Positions 24,317 through 33,314 of a stretch of 64,000 nt of DNA are shown piece by piece. The DNA lies in NCBI GenBank assembly GCA_937996235.1, contig CALKVK010000012.1, forward strand, positions 124,001 to 188,000. The letters run 5' to 3'. The notes under the pieces were generated by a model, which was not told where the DNA came from, did no database searches, and worked only from the letters and a program-made list of their open reading frames with translations. The stretch's first letter is position 1; each line of letters starts with the position of its first letter. Source of the DNA: an uncultured bacterium. Lineage in GTDB: Bacteria; Planctomycetota; JAJSAM01; JAJVHW01. The translations under genes were made by a program, and so were the position numbers.

Positions 24317-27256
24317 ATGCGCACGCCCCAGCTCGGAGACATCAGCCACATCGCACGGCCGACACGCCACGCCTGGCGGGCGCCGGCCCTCGCCCTCGCC
24401 GCCACGCTGCTGGTGTTCGCGCCCGCTCCCGACGCCGCGGGCGGCGGACGCCTGCGGATCTCGTCGGGCCCCACGGTGCTCACCGAGGACCCGACCGCGG
24501 GCAAGCCCGTGGACTTCCGCGCGAGCGCGGTCTTCCCCGGCGAGGAGTGGATCGGCTTCCAGTGGGACTTCGGCGACGGCGTGACCGGCGGCGGCATCAC
24601 GTACCAGTCGTCCGTCACGTCGGAGGTCTCGCACGTCTTCACGACGCCGGGCACGCACCGCGTCCTCTGCACCGCCTACCACGGCTTCAAGAGCGGCGTC
24701 TTCGGCGAGGGACCGTTCAAGTACCGCATGTCGCGGACGGTGAGCGTGAAGGTCGCGCCGTCGCTGCCTCTCACGATCGGCGTGCTGACGGTGGACGGCG
24801 AGAACATCGCCGCGCGCGACGGCAGCGGGAAGCGCTACCGCGTCTCGGGCAACGTGCGCATCAACGGCGGGCTGACGCTCTCGAACGACATCGACGTCGA
24901 CTTCGAGAAGGTGACGGTCACGATCGCCGGCGCTCTGGGCGTCCCCGGCGCGGGCAGCTACGCCGACGGGCTCGCGTTCGCGCAGAACATCACGCTCGAC
25001 GCCGCGACCGGTGGCTTCGCGAGCGTGGACCTGCCGCGCGTGAGCGCGTCGTTCGACGTGCACGGTCTCGCCGCGAAGCTCGAGAACGTGCGGATCGTGG
25101 GCGCGGGGATCGAGTTCGACTTCGAGGTGCGCATCCCGCGCATCTCGCAGGACCCCGCCGCACCCACGGAGCCGCCGGCGCCTGGCGCGCCGCTCGACCT
25201 CTCGCACGTCTACCCGAAGGCGCCGTCGCCGAAGCAGCTCGCCGCGCTGTCGTTCAAGCAGTTCCGCGTCGACGCGGTCGCGCCCTACCTGCACCCGCTC
25301 GGCGAGACGAAGGCGACGATCTCGAACGTGCCGCTCGGCTTCGCCGGGACGAAGTGGGGCATCGAGTCGCTCGAGGCGGGCATCGACCCGTCGCAGGAGC
25401 GCTTCTTCGGCTCGTTCCTGCTGAAGCTGCCGACCGACCGCGGCGTCGGCGCGACGTTCGAGATCCGCGAGGGGCAGCTCGAGAAGGTCGGCGCGACGCT
25501 GCAGGGCAAGCTGCCGTTCTGGACGTTCACGGGCGCACTCGACGCCATCTACGTCAACACGCTCTCGGGCAACGTCGTGAACCTCGCGCAGCTCGAGGGC
25601 CAGCCGCCGCGCACGCCGATGGTCGTCTGCGGCGCGTTCGATCCGGGCACGGGCAACGTGTCCGAGGACGGCATCGTGATCGAGTGGGGCCCGTCCACGA
25701 ACCTCGTCGGGCAGAACGTGCTCACGCCGCTGCGGCTGCGCGGCGCGTGCACGTTCGATCCGTTCTGGAACGTCGCGGCCGCCGGACAGCTCTCCGTGTT
25801 CGAGGACGTGTTCGGCGAGCGCATGCGGCTCGTCGACGCGCAGGGCTCGTTCCACCCGGCGCCGGACGGCACCGAGGGCGGCACCTGGATGCTGCGCGGC
25901 GACCTGGTGTTCGACCCGCTCTTCGCGCTGAGCGCGGATCTCACGACGACGTACGCGCCGGGCGAGTTCCGCGCGACGGCCTACGGCAACGGCACGACGC
26001 TCCTGCCGTCCGACCACTGGATCGCGGCCGTCGTGCCGCAGCTCGAGGCGAGCGTCGAGTGGACGTGGCGCTCGGGCCCGTTCCCGCGCAACCGCCTCTA
26101 CGCGCGGGGGCACGTGGACGTGCCCGGCACGTACCCCGTGCTGGCTCAGGTGCTGAACGGCCGCGGTGTCGGCTGGTCGTACGACTTCGAGACCGGCGAG
26201 ACGTCGTGGCAGGTCACCGACGTCGTCACCGACGTCTCCCCCGGCAAGGCCGTGGCGCGCACGGGCACCGTCGCGGGCGGCGCGGGCGCGCAGGGGCTCG
26301 TGGTGACGCTGCGCCACGCGAGCGGCTCGGGCGCCTTCGACCTGCGCCTGCCCGACGGCACCGTGCTCACGCCCGCGTCCGCGGACGGTCAGGACGTCGA
26401 CTTCGTGGACGGTCCCGCGGTCGCGTTCTACGCGCTGCGCAGCGCTCCGGACGGCACGTACACCGCGCAGTTCGACGACGCCGCGCTCGGCTCGTACGAC
26501 GTCAGCTTCTTCATCCCCGCCGCGCTGCCGGAACTCGACGTGACGACGCCCGCCACGGCGACGACGCTCGCGCGCTACGACACCGCGGACGTCGCGTTCA
26601 GCGTCTCCGGCGTCGCCGCCGACGCGCCCGTGCGCGTGCTCCTCGACGACGACGGCGTGCCGGGCGGCGGGTTCGTCGTCGCGACGGGCGGCGCCGCGGA
26701 CGGCTCGCTCGCGATCGACCTCGCGCAGGTCCCGGCGGGCACCTACGACGTCGTCGTCGAGGCGCTCGGCGAGGACGGCGCGCCGGTGCGCGGCACGGCT
26801 CCGGGGCACGTGGTCGTCGAGGAGCACGTCGCCGTCGCCGTCACGAGGGGCTCGCTCGTGGACGGTCCGAAGGCCGGGAAGGACAAGGTCTCCGTCGCGG
26901 GCACGCTGCGCTTCGCAGGCTCCGCGCCGGCGCAGCTCTTCGACCCGCAGACCGAGACGCTGCACGTCGTGCTCGGCGGCGACGCCGCGCCCCTCGCCAT
27001 CGACGTGCCGGCCGGCGACCTCGGCTGGAAGGCGAACGCGAAGGGCGTGCTGAAGTGGCGGAGTCCGAAGGGCGCGACGCCCGTCGTCGCGCTGCTCCTC
27101 GACCCCGTGAAGCGCCGCTTCAGCGTGAAGGCGACGAAGGCCGAGTTCACGACGCCGGCGGTCAACCCCGTGCGCTTCGAGCTCGTCTTCGGCTCGGACC
27201 GCGCGTCGGACACGGCGGAGTGGACCGAGAAGGCGCCGGGCCGCCTCGTGCGCTGA
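24317..27256 (+). CDS. Secreted PKD-domain protein
   Basis: A 979-residue protein. The signal peptide is long (hydrophobic core LALAATLLVFAPAP near residue 35). A PKD domain follows at about 50-150, recognised by FQWDFGDGVTGGG and VSHVFTTPGTHRVLC. The central 500 residues are an all-beta region of repeated strands with no family I recognise. The C-terminal third shows Ig-like or pre-peptidase-like strands (FDLRLPDGTVLTPAS). It is probably exported and located on the cell surface. The upstream sigma gene, 119 bp away, is on the same strand but I see no overlap. The start at 24317 is the one that opens the signal peptide. Confidence 0.8.
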   Translation: MRTPQLGDISHIARPTRHAWRAPALALAATLLVFAPAPDAAGGGRLRISSGPTVLTEDPTAGKPVDFRASAVFPGEEWIGFQWDFGDGVTGGGITYQSSVTSEVSHVFTTPGTHRVLCTAYHGFKSGVFGEGPFKYRMSRTVSVKVAPSLPLTIGVLTVDGENIAARDGSGKRYRVSGNVRINGGLTLSNDIDVDFEKVTVTIAGALGVPGAGSYADGLAFAQNITLDAATGGFASVDLPRVSASFDVHGLAAKLENVRIVGAGIEFDFEVRIPRISQDPAAPTEPPAPGAPLDLSHVYPKAPSPKQLAALSFKQFRVDAVAPYLHPLGETKATISNVPLGFAGTKWGIESLEAGIDPSQERFFGSFLLKLPTDRGVGATFEIREGQLEKVGATLQGKLPFWTFTGALDAIYVNTLSGNVVNLAQLEGQPPRTPMVVCGAFDPGTGNVSEDGIVIEWGPSTNLVGQNVLTPLRLRGACTFDPFWNVAAAGQLSVFEDVFGERMRLVDAQGSFHPAPDGTEGGTWMLRGDLVFDPLFALSADLTTTYAPGEFRATAYGNGTTLLPSDHWIAAVVPQLEASVEWTWRSGPFPRNRLYARGHVDVPGTYPVLAQVLNGRGVGWSYDFETGETSWQVTDVVTDVSPGKAVARTGTVAGGAGAQGLVVTLRHASGSGAFDLRLPDGTVLTPASADGQDVDFVDGPAVAFYALRSAPDGTYTAQFDDAALGSYDVSFFIPAALPELDVTTPATATTLARYDTADVAFSVSGVAADAPVRVLLDDDGVPGGGFVVATGGAADGSLAIDLAQVPAGTYDVVVEALGEDGAPVRGTAPGHVVVEEHVAVAVTRGSLVDGPKAGKDKVSVAGTLRFAGSAPAQLFDPQTETLHVVLGGDAAPLAIDVPAGDLGWKANAKGVLKWRSPKGATPVVALLLDPVKRRFSVKATKAEFTTPAVNPVRFELVFGSDRASDTAEWTEKAPGRLVR

Positions 27257-27277
27257 CCAAGACGGAGACGCCGAGAC

Positions 27278-27474
27278 GGGGACGCTGGCAGCTAATTCGG
27301 GTTCCAGCCTCGAGATCGACACGACAGCCAGGTCGGCGCTCTGCGCGGAGGGCAACCACCCTGGTCGAGCCGAGGCTGGAACGCCACGTGGCCGCCGGCG
27401 TCCCCTGCGGACTGCGTCGCGCGACGGCCGTGCTGAAGCCGAGGCTGGAACCCGACTTAGCTGCCAGCGTCCCC
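27278..27474. repeat. Family B element, copy 3 (three arms)
   Basis: Left arm 27278-27313 (GGGGACGCTGGCAGCTAATT), a degenerate inverted arm at 27369-27405 and a well-conserved inverted arm at 27438-27474. To its right are CCCGGG/GTCCCC tandem stutters to about 27510. It occupies most of the gap between two co-directional genes. Confidence 0.88.
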
Positions 27475-27558
27475 CGGGTCCGCGTCCCCCGGGTCCCCGG
27501 GGTCTCCCGGGTTCGGATTCGCTGACGGCCGGCGCCGTACGTACGGATCCTGCACACC

Positions 27559-28275
27559 ATGCTGTTCGACCCCGTCTACTGGATCGTGATCGGCATCGGG
27601 ATGGCGCTCAGCCTTGCGGCGAGCGCCCTCGTGAAGGGCCGCTTCGCGAAGTACTCGCAGATCGGCACGCGCTCGCGCATGACCGGCGCGGACATCGCGC
27701 GCGCGATCCTGCGCGACAACGGCATCCACGACGTCACCGTGGAGCGCGTGCCGGGGAACCTGACCGACCACTACGACCCGCGCGGGAAGATGCTGCGGCT
27801 CTCGGAGCCGGTCTACGCCAGCAACAGCATGGCCGCGTTCGGCATCGCGGCGCACGAGGTCGGCCACGCGATCCAGCACGCGCAGGGCTACGCGCTCCTC
27901 GGCTTCCGCTCGGCGTGGGTACCCGTCGCGAACGTGGGCGGCGGCATCTCGATGTTCGTGCTCTTCGCCGCCGCGTTCATGGGCGGCGCACAGACGGTCA
28001 TGGGCGAGCGCCTCGCGTGGGTCGGCATCGCGCTCTTCGCGACGACCACGCTGTTCACGCTCGTCACGCTGCCGGTGGAGTTCGACGCGAGCCGCCGCGC
28101 CCTAGCAGCGCTGCGCGGCCGCTACGTCACCGACGACGAGTACGTCGGCGCGCGCAAGGTGCTGACGGCGGCGGCGCTGACCTACGTCGCCGCGTTCATC
28201 ACGTCGCTCCTGACGCTGCTCTACTGGGCGTACCGCCTCGGCCTGCTCGGCGGCGGCCGCCGCCGCGACGACTGA
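27559..28275 (+). CDS. Membrane zinc metallopeptidase, YugP family
   Basis: A 238-residue protein. One N-terminal helix (residues 8-25) precedes a cytosolic-looking segment with the zinc-binding HEVGH at 99-103 (HEVGHAIQHAQG). Two more hydrophobic helices follow at about 120-165 and another near the C-terminus. A conserved LPVEFDASRRAL segment presumably gives further metal or catalytic residues. Sequence and length match the Zn_peptidase_2/YugP family, whose substrates are unknown. No Shine-Dalgarno sequence is obvious before the ATG at 27559. Confidence 0.9.
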   Translation: MLFDPVYWIVIGIGMALSLAASALVKGRFAKYSQIGTRSRMTGADIARAILRDNGIHDVTVERVPGNLTDHYDPRGKMLRLSEPVYASNSMAAFGIAAHEVGHAIQHAQGYALLGFRSAWVPVANVGGGISMFVLFAAAFMGGAQTVMGERLAWVGIALFATTTLFTLVTLPVEFDASRRALAALRGRYVTDDEYVGARKVLTAAALTYVAAFITSLLTLLYWAYRLGLLGGGRRRDD

Positions 28276-28322
28276 CGCGCGACACCGCCGGGGCGCTGCG
28301 CTGACGCCGCGCGCGCCGACGC

Positions 28323-28781
28323 TCAGCGCGACTCGCCCTCCTGCCCGCTCTCCGGCTCCGGGAGCTCCACCGGGGGCTGCTCCTCCTCCGCGAGCAGGTC
28401 GATCTCGGTCGGGTCGCCGTCGAGCGTCAGCTTCGCCTCGTCGAACCGGATGGTGTTCCCGTCCTGCTGCTGCGACATCACGGCGACGACGCGACCCGAG
28501 CCCTTGCTCCCCTCGACGCGGAAGACGAGCCCGTTCTGGCGGCCGAGCTCCACGCTCTCCATCCACCGCACGTCCATCGTGGAGACGGTTCCCACGTGCT
28601 CGAGGAGCACCGGGTTCGCGCGCAGCTCGGAGCTCATCACCTGCTCCACCGCGCCGGCTCCCACCTTCCACGCGACGATCCCGGTGCCGCAGCACAGCAC
28701 CCCGATGCCGAGCAGCACCAGGAGCACGATGAGGATCCAGTTCCGCTTCTTCTTCTCGCCGCCGACGTTCCCGTCGCTCAT
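28323..28781 (-). CDS. Small single-pass membrane protein (Coa1-like?)
   Basis: A 152-residue protein from the ATG at 28781 with GGAGG 5-6 nt upstream. The cytosolic N-terminus is basic (EKKKRNW), followed by one strongly hydrophobic helix at about 15-38 with a Cys pair, then an external domain of about 110 residues ending in an acidic Pro/Glu tail. The layout and the segment after the helix resemble bacterial proteins annotated as Coa1-like, but similarity is weak by eye. It is convergent with the peptidase gene and divergent from the DUF1570-like gene. Confidence 0.7.
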   Translation of the reverse strand: MSDGNVGGEKKKRNWILIVLLVLLGIGVLCCGTGIVAWKVGAGAVEQVMSSELRANPVLLEHVGTVSTMDVRWMESVELGRQNGLVFRVEGSKGSGRVVAVMSQQQDGNTIRFDEAKLTLDGDPTEIDLLAEEEQPPVELPEPESGQEGESR

Positions 28782-28896
28782 GCCGTCCTCCGTGCGTCCC
28801 TGCGGACGAAGCCGTTCCCGTCGGCCGCATTCTGCGCCCGGCCGCGCCCCCGGTCAGGCATTCCCCGTGACAGCGCGGCGCGGACTCGCGGGAGGG

Positions 28897-28902
28897 TATG
28901 CT
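28897..28902 (+). promoter_or_regulatory. TATGCT -10-like box
   Basis: TATGCT about 21 nt before the ATG at 28924 gives a short leader with the ribosome-binding site GGGGAGGGA. Confidence 0.4.
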
Positions 28903-28923
28903 CGGCGCCCCGGGGAGGGATCG

Positions 28924-30345
28924 ATGTCCGTACGCCGCATCGCCTGCATCGCCGCACTGCTCGCCGTGTGCGTCGCGCCCGCGTTCCTCGCGACGCCCGC
29001 GCGCGCGAAGGGCACGGCCGAGGACGAGCTGCGTGGGAAGCGCCGCAAGGCGCTGCTCGAGGCCGGACAGCGTCATCTCGAGATCGGCGTGTGGGCCCGC
29101 GACCAGGGCCTCGTGCCGCAGGCGACGGCCGAGTTCATCCGTGCCGTCGAGGTCTCGGACGGACAGCACCCCGGCGCGAACAAGGTGCTGTCGATCATGC
29201 AGCGCTACGACGAGGCGTTCTGGAAGAAGCGGCGCAAGAAGCCGCACCAGGGCCTGCTCGACTCGTACGAGAAGCGCGCCGCGAAGGCGGCGGCCGCCGA
29301 GCTGGACGACCGCCTCGACATCGCGCGCTGGGCGTCGAAGAAGTCGGACCTCGCGGACGCCGCCTACGCGGAGTACGTCGACATCCTGCGCGATCTCGAC
29401 CGTCCGCTCGAGCTGGACGACAAGGGCACCGTCGTCATCGGCGGCGGGCCGATCCCCGACGCGCTGTCGGCGCGCGTCGTCGAGCACTCCGTGACGATCA
29501 ACGGCAAGCGGTACGTGCGCGACGCGTTCCTCGAGAAGCTGCCCGAGGTCGGCGAGATCCACGAGGCGGTGCACGAGCGCGTGCGCGTGCGGACGATGAA
29601 GGACGACGCGCAGGCGGCGGACGTCCTCGCGCTGGCGCTCGCGCTCCTGCCGCAGCTCGAGGAGGAGACGGGCGGACGACCGACGCGGCGCATGAACGTG
29701 TTCGTCTTCACCGACAAGAAGACGTACGACGCGTACTTCGACGCCGCGGGCCTCTCCGAGCACAAGGTCGCGGCGGGGCTCGCCGTCTCCGGCATGAACA
29801 TCGCGCTCGTGAACGGCGGCGGGCGGAGCGACGAGGACGTGCGCGGCATCGCGCTGCACGAGCTGTCGCACCTGTTCGACATGGGCGTCACGCGCGGCGT
29901 GATGCCGAGCTGGTACCGCGAGGGCTTCGCGGAGACGTTCGGCGGCACCGGCACCTTCGCCTGGGACGGGACGACGCTGACGCTCGGCGGCAAGATGGCG
30001 TCGTTCCGGCTCGGCGCCGTGAAGGACGGCGCGCAGCGCATCCCGCTGCGTGAGCTGTTCACGTCGTCCGCGCACGCGCTGCTCACCACCGACCGCAACC
30101 GGGCCGCGGTCTTCTACGCCGAGTCGTGGGCGCTCATGCGCTACTTCCGCGAGGGCGCGACCGACGACGTGCGCGAGGCCTTCGACACGTGGCAGGCGTT
30201 CTGCCGCGGCGCCGCGATCGGCGCGAAGATCGGCGACCGCGACGCGAGCGACGGCACGGCGACGATCGCGGAGTTCGAGCGCCTGGTCGGCCCCCACCTC
30301 GACCGCATCGAGACCGAGTTCGCGACGTTCGTCGAGTCGCTCTGA
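28924..30345 (+). CDS. Secreted gluzincin-type metallopeptidase, DUF1570-like
   Basis: A 473-residue protein. Signal peptide at residues 1-28 (ending TPARAKG). A helical, TPR-like N-terminal half (EAGQRHLEIGVWARDQGLVP and following) leads to a peptidase domain with zinc motif HELSH at 312-316 and a downstream EGFAETF with the likely third ligand Glu near 337-341. The layout is that of DUF1570-like peptidases, common in Planctomycetota. The ATG at 28924 has a strong GGGGAGGGA ribosome-binding site. All motif residues are intact, so activity is likely. Confidence 0.85.
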   Translation: MSVRRIACIAALLAVCVAPAFLATPARAKGTAEDELRGKRRKALLEAGQRHLEIGVWARDQGLVPQATAEFIRAVEVSDGQHPGANKVLSIMQRYDEAFWKKRRKKPHQGLLDSYEKRAAKAAAAELDDRLDIARWASKKSDLADAAYAEYVDILRDLDRPLELDDKGTVVIGGGPIPDALSARVVEHSVTINGKRYVRDAFLEKLPEVGEIHEAVHERVRVRTMKDDAQAADVLALALALLPQLEEETGGRPTRRMNVFVFTDKKTYDAYFDAAGLSEHKVAAGLAVSGMNIALVNGGGRSDEDVRGIALHELSHLFDMGVTRGVMPSWYREGFAETFGGTGTFAWDGTTLTLGGKMASFRLGAVKDGAQRIPLRELFTSSAHALLTTDRNRAAVFYAESWALMRYFREGATDDVREAFDTWQAFCRGAAIGAKIGDRDASDGTATIAEFERLVGPHLDRIETEFATFVESL

Positions 30346-30398
30346 CGCGGCGCGCGCAGCGCCGTCGGGGATCGCGGGACGGCGCGCGAGAGCCGCGT

Positions 30399-30404
30399 CA
30401 GACT
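30399..30404 (+). promoter_or_regulatory. CAGACT -10-like box, leaderless start
   Basis: CAGACT with 6 nt to the ATG at 30411 and no Shine-Dalgarno sequence. It fits the leaderless pattern seen elsewhere in the window. Confidence 0.4.
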
Positions 30405-30410
30405 GCTGCC

Positions 30411-30941
30411 ATGCCGCCCCTCCTCGCGCGCCCGGTCGCAGGCGACTTCGACTCGTACCACGCCGGCTACGTGGAGCAGGTGCCGCCCGGCGATCTGCTG
30501 CAGCTCCTGCAGGGCCAGACGGCGGCGCACCGTGCCGCGTGCGTGCGCTTCGCAGCCTCGCCCGGACACCGCTACGCCGCAGGGAAGTGGACGGCGCGCG
30601 AGGTCCTCCTGCACGTGAACGACACGGAGCGGGTGTTCGGGTACCGGCTGCTGCGCTTCGTGCGCCGCGACCCGACGCCGCTCCCGGGCTTCGACCAGGA
30701 CCTCTTCATGGCCGGCGCCGCGCGCGACGCGCGCACGCTCGACGCGCTCGCCGACGAGTTCGGACACCTGCGCGCCGCGAACGTCTCGCTGCTCGCCGCG
30801 TGCGACGCCGAGACGCTCGCGTGGCACGGCCGCATGTGGGAGCGCGAGATCTCGGTGCTGGCCCTCGCGTGCCTCTGCTTCGGCCACGCGGCGCACCATC
30901 TGCGCGTGCTCGACGAGCGCTACGCGACCGGCACCGCCTGA
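30411..30941 (+). CDS. DinB-superfamily protein
   Basis: A 176-residue four-helix protein. The DinB metal-site histidines are visible in LLHVNDTERVFGYRLL (about residue 70) and in CFGHAAHHLRVL near residue 161. Length and motif order match the DinB/YfiT family of putative metal-dependent thiol transferases or hydrolases. Substrate is unknown. The ATG at 30411 begins the family's usual N-terminal segment. Confidence 0.88.
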   Translation: MPPLLARPVAGDFDSYHAGYVEQVPPGDLLQLLQGQTAAHRAACVRFAASPGHRYAAGKWTAREVLLHVNDTERVFGYRLLRFVRRDPTPLPGFDQDLFMAGAARDARTLDALADEFGHLRAANVSLLAACDAETLAWHGRMWEREISVLALACLCFGHAAHHLRVLDERYATGTA

Positions 30942-31194
30942 CGACGCAGCGAGCGCGGTCGGAGCGCCGTGGACGCGACGACCTGGGCGTCGCACGGACG
31001 CATCCCCGACGGCACGGCGGCGACGGCGTTGCACTCGATCTCGGATCGCTTCGAGGGCTCCGTCGCGACATGGCGGCGCGCCGGCGCGGAACGGTCGCCG
31101 CGCAGCGGCGTCGCGGACTGCGCGCGCCGCGGACTCCGACCGGCCCGGCCGACAGCGTACACTCCCCCACGGCGCCGGCGCGCCGCACGTCGCC
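30942..31194 (+). other. Intergenic, no gene seen
   Basis: 253 bp between co-directional genes. Only the promoter-like box at 31158 can be pointed to. Confidence 0.5.
31158..31163 (+). promoter_or_regulatory. TACACT -10-like box
   Basis: TACACT lies about 31 nt before the ATG at 31195, giving a leader of roughly 25 nt. Confidence 0.35.
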
Positions 31195-31518
31195 ATGCCG
31201 CATCCCGGCCTTCCCGTCTGCTCCGCCTGCGGAGCCGTGCTCCGCCTCACGGCGACACGGCACGCGCTCGGGTTCCCGCGCCTCGCGTGCGGTGGCTGCG
31301 GGACGAGCGTGCTCGGCCCGCTGCCCACGGCGTTCCGCGTGACGTACATCGTGCTCGCGGTGCTCGTGGCTGTCGATGCCGTGCGCCTGCTGGTCACCGA
31401 CGCGTTCGGTCCGTTCGACATCGCGCGTCTCGTGCTCTTCGACGGCGTCTTCGTCGGCGTGCTCGTCGCCGATGCGCGCCTGCGACGCGCGTCGCCGCCC
31501 GGCGACGCGCACGACTGA
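31195..31518 (+). CDS. Small zinc-ribbon membrane protein
   Basis: A 107-residue protein. An N-terminal zinc ribbon has CSAC near residue 9 and CGGC near residue 32, followed by two hydrophobic helices (VTYIVLAVLVAVDAV and IARLVLFDGVFVGVLVA). No family assigned. Such proteins are often regulatory or structural. It ends 12 bp before the convergent histidine kinase gene. Confidence 0.7.
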   Translation: MPHPGLPVCSACGAVLRLTATRHALGFPRLACGGCGTSVLGPLPTAFRVTYIVLAVLVAVDAVRLLVTDAFGPFDIARLVLFDGVFVGVLVADARLRRASPPGDAHD

Positions 31519-31530
31519 GCGCCGCCCGGC

Positions 31531-32373
31531 TCAGGCGTCCGACGGCGCGGCGGCGGGCAGATCGACGCGGAAGACGGTGCCGAGCGGCGAGGTCCGCACG
31601 GCGATCGTGCCGCCGAGATCGAGCACGGCCTGCCGCACGATGAAGAGTCCGAGACCGTTGCCGCCGCCGCGCGTGTGCACGCCGGAGAACGGCCGGAAGA
31701 GCCGCGCGCGCATCGTCTCGGGAATGCCCGGTCCGTTGTCCGCGACGGTGAGGCGGCAGATGCCGGCGCGCGGGCACGAGGCGCTGAGCGTCACCTCCGC
31801 GCCGGGCCGCTCGCCGCACGCCTTCACGGCGTTGGTCGCGAGGTTCACGACGGCCTGCACCGCGAGGCGGCACTCGCCGCGCACGCCGCCGTCCTCGGCC
31901 ACGTCCGCGCGGAACGCGACGCTGTGCGCGTGCGCGAGCGGCCGGACGATCCGCGCGCCGTGGGCGAGCACCTCGGAGAGCAGGAAGCGCTGGTCGTCGA
32001 GCGCCGACTGCCGTCGCGCGAACGCGAGGAAGGCGTCGGTCGTCTCGGCGACGTCGCGGCACAGGTCGCGGATGCCGTCGAGCGCGCTGCGCATCTCCTC
32101 GGCGTCGCCGGAGTGCAGCGCGAGCTCCGCCGTCGAGAGGATGAGCTGCGCCTGGTTGCGGACGTCGTGCGCGAGACTCGACGTGATCAGCCCCGCCTGC
32201 GCGACGCGCTGCTGGTGCCCGAGCATCTGCAGCAGCGTCTCCCGTTCCGCCTCCCACTTCGCACGCTCGGCGTCGAGCGTCGGCGCACGGTCGACGGGCG
32301 GCGCCGACGCGGCGGGAGCCCGCCGGGAGGGGTTCCCGGCGGGACTGCGCGCGCGCGGAGCGTTGCTGTGCAT
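31531..32373 (-). CDS. Soluble sensor histidine kinase
   Basis: A 280-residue protein. After a Pro/Ala-rich start and a short coiled coil (DAERAKWEAERETLLQMLG) comes a dimerisation/phosphotransfer segment with His69 (SSLAHDVRNQAQ). The HATPase follows: N box NLATNAVKA, G1 ADNGPGIP, F FRPFSG, G2 GGGNGLGLFI. There is no sensor domain or membrane helix, so the signal probably comes from a protein partner. It is the last gene of the CHAT/S8 operon, 15 bp after the preceding stop. No response regulator lies in the operon. Confidence 0.88.
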   Translation of the reverse strand: MHSNAPRARSPAGNPSRRAPAASAPPVDRAPTLDAERAKWEAERETLLQMLGHQQRVAQAGLITSSLAHDVRNQAQLILSTAELALHSGDAEEMRSALDGIRDLCRDVAETTDAFLAFARRQSALDDQRFLLSEVLAHGARIVRPLAHAHSVAFRADVAEDGGVRGECRLAVQAVVNLATNAVKACGERPGAEVTLSASCPRAGICRLTVADNGPGIPETMRARLFRPFSGVHTRGGGNGLGLFIVRQAVLDLGGTIAVRTSPLGTVFRVDLPAAAPSDA

Positions 32374-32388
32374 CGTGCGCCGAGACCC

Positions 32389-32766
32389 TCAGGTGACGTC
32401 GGAAGCGCTGTCGCAGCCAGGCAGATCGAGGTCGAGCGAAAGCCCGCCGGCCGTCGCCACGCGGAGCACGCGCGCCGCGCGCGGCTCGGCCGTGGACAGC
32501 GTGAACTGCCCGCAGTCGTCGGTCGTGACGGCCGGTCCCGCATCGAGCGCGACCGTCGCGCCGACCACGGGCCTCTCGTCGGCCGTTCGGATCACCTGAC
32601 CGTAGTGGTAGCCCCAGGAATCGCCCCCGGTGTGGACCACCAGGTCGACCGTCAGGCCGCCGCCGCAGAACACGAGCGACCTCCCGTCGGGGAGCGCCGC
32701 GCGCGCGCCGACGACCGCCCACGAGCGGGCCGAGTCGTAGACGAGACGCGCGGCGACGGCGCTCAT
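32389..32766 (-). CDS. Small carboxypeptidase-regulatory-like protein
   Basis: A 125-residue protein. Its body is one beta-sandwich domain with TADERPVVGATVALDAGPAV followed by TDDCGQFTLS, the transthyretin-like pattern. It is a paralogue of the C-terminal half of the preceding gene (LVFCGGGLTVDLVV matches LVCAAGPFTLDVLV). The ATG at 32766 overlaps the upstream stop by 4 nt (ATGA), indicating translational coupling. It has no signal peptide, so both proteins may be cytosolic adaptors. Confidence 0.78.
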   Translation of the reverse strand: MSAVAARLVYDSARSWAVVGARAALPDGRSLVFCGGGLTVDLVVHTGGDSWGYHYGQVIRTADERPVVGATVALDAGPAVTTDDCGQFTLSTAEPRAARVLRVATAGGLSLDLDLPGCDSASDVT

Positions 32767-33314
32767 GCGTCCCAGCCTTCCCAGACCATCACGCACGGAG
32801 CGTCGAAGGCGGCGCCGAGGCGGAGTGCGTACACGCCGTCGCGGGCCGAGGCGAACGTGAACTCGCCGAACTCGTCGGTCGTCGTGTCGTCGGACGCCGG
32901 GACGGGAAGCCCCACCAGCCGGAGCGGCAGACTCGCGACGGGCTCGTGGATGCGCCCGGCGTGCGTGACCTGACCGACGTAGCGCAGCTCGCGCTGCACC
33001 TCGCAGTCGCGCACGAGCACGTCGAGCGTGAACGGGCCGGCCGCGCACACGAGCTGGTAGTCGGCGGCCGCTCCGACGCGGGTTCCCGCACGGGCGCCCA
33101 CGCGGGTCGGCCGCAGCCAGCGGCTCATGAGCGGACTGCGGCGCACGCGCGCCGTGTCGCCCGAGAGCAGGTCGAACGTGGTCGCGCTGCACGCGCTGCA
33201 GCGCTCCACCTCGAGGTGCTGCCGCACGCGGCGCACGAGCTCGCGCTCCGGCGCCGAGCCGAGCGCGCACTCCGACAGCTCCTCGCGGGTCGGGTGGGCC
33301 ATCGCGATGTTCAC
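32763..33314 (-). CDS. ZAS/zf-HC2-like N-terminus fused to carboxypeptidase-regulatory-like domain
   Basis: A 183-residue protein from GTG 33314, whose GTGA overlaps the subtilase stop. An internal ATG at 33302 is the alternative. The first 50 residues carry HPTREELSECALG and an H-x5-C-x2-C cluster (HLEVERCSAC), the kind of zinc-binding helical segment used by ZAS anti-sigma factors. The C-terminal 100 residues are a beta sandwich related to the next gene. There is no membrane helix. No cognate sigma factor lies in this operon. In comparable planctomycete CHAT/S8 clusters an ECF sigma gene is often found, so the partner may be elsewhere (inference). Confidence 0.7.
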   Translation of the reverse strand: MNIAMAHPTREELSECALGSAPERELVRRVRQHLEVERCSACSATTFDLLSGDTARVRRSPLMSRWLRPTRVGARAGTRVGAAADYQLVCAAGPFTLDVLVRDCEVQRELRYVGQVTHAGRIHEPVASLPLRLVGLPVPASDDTTTDEFGEFTFASARDGVYALRLGAAFDAPCVMVWEGWDA

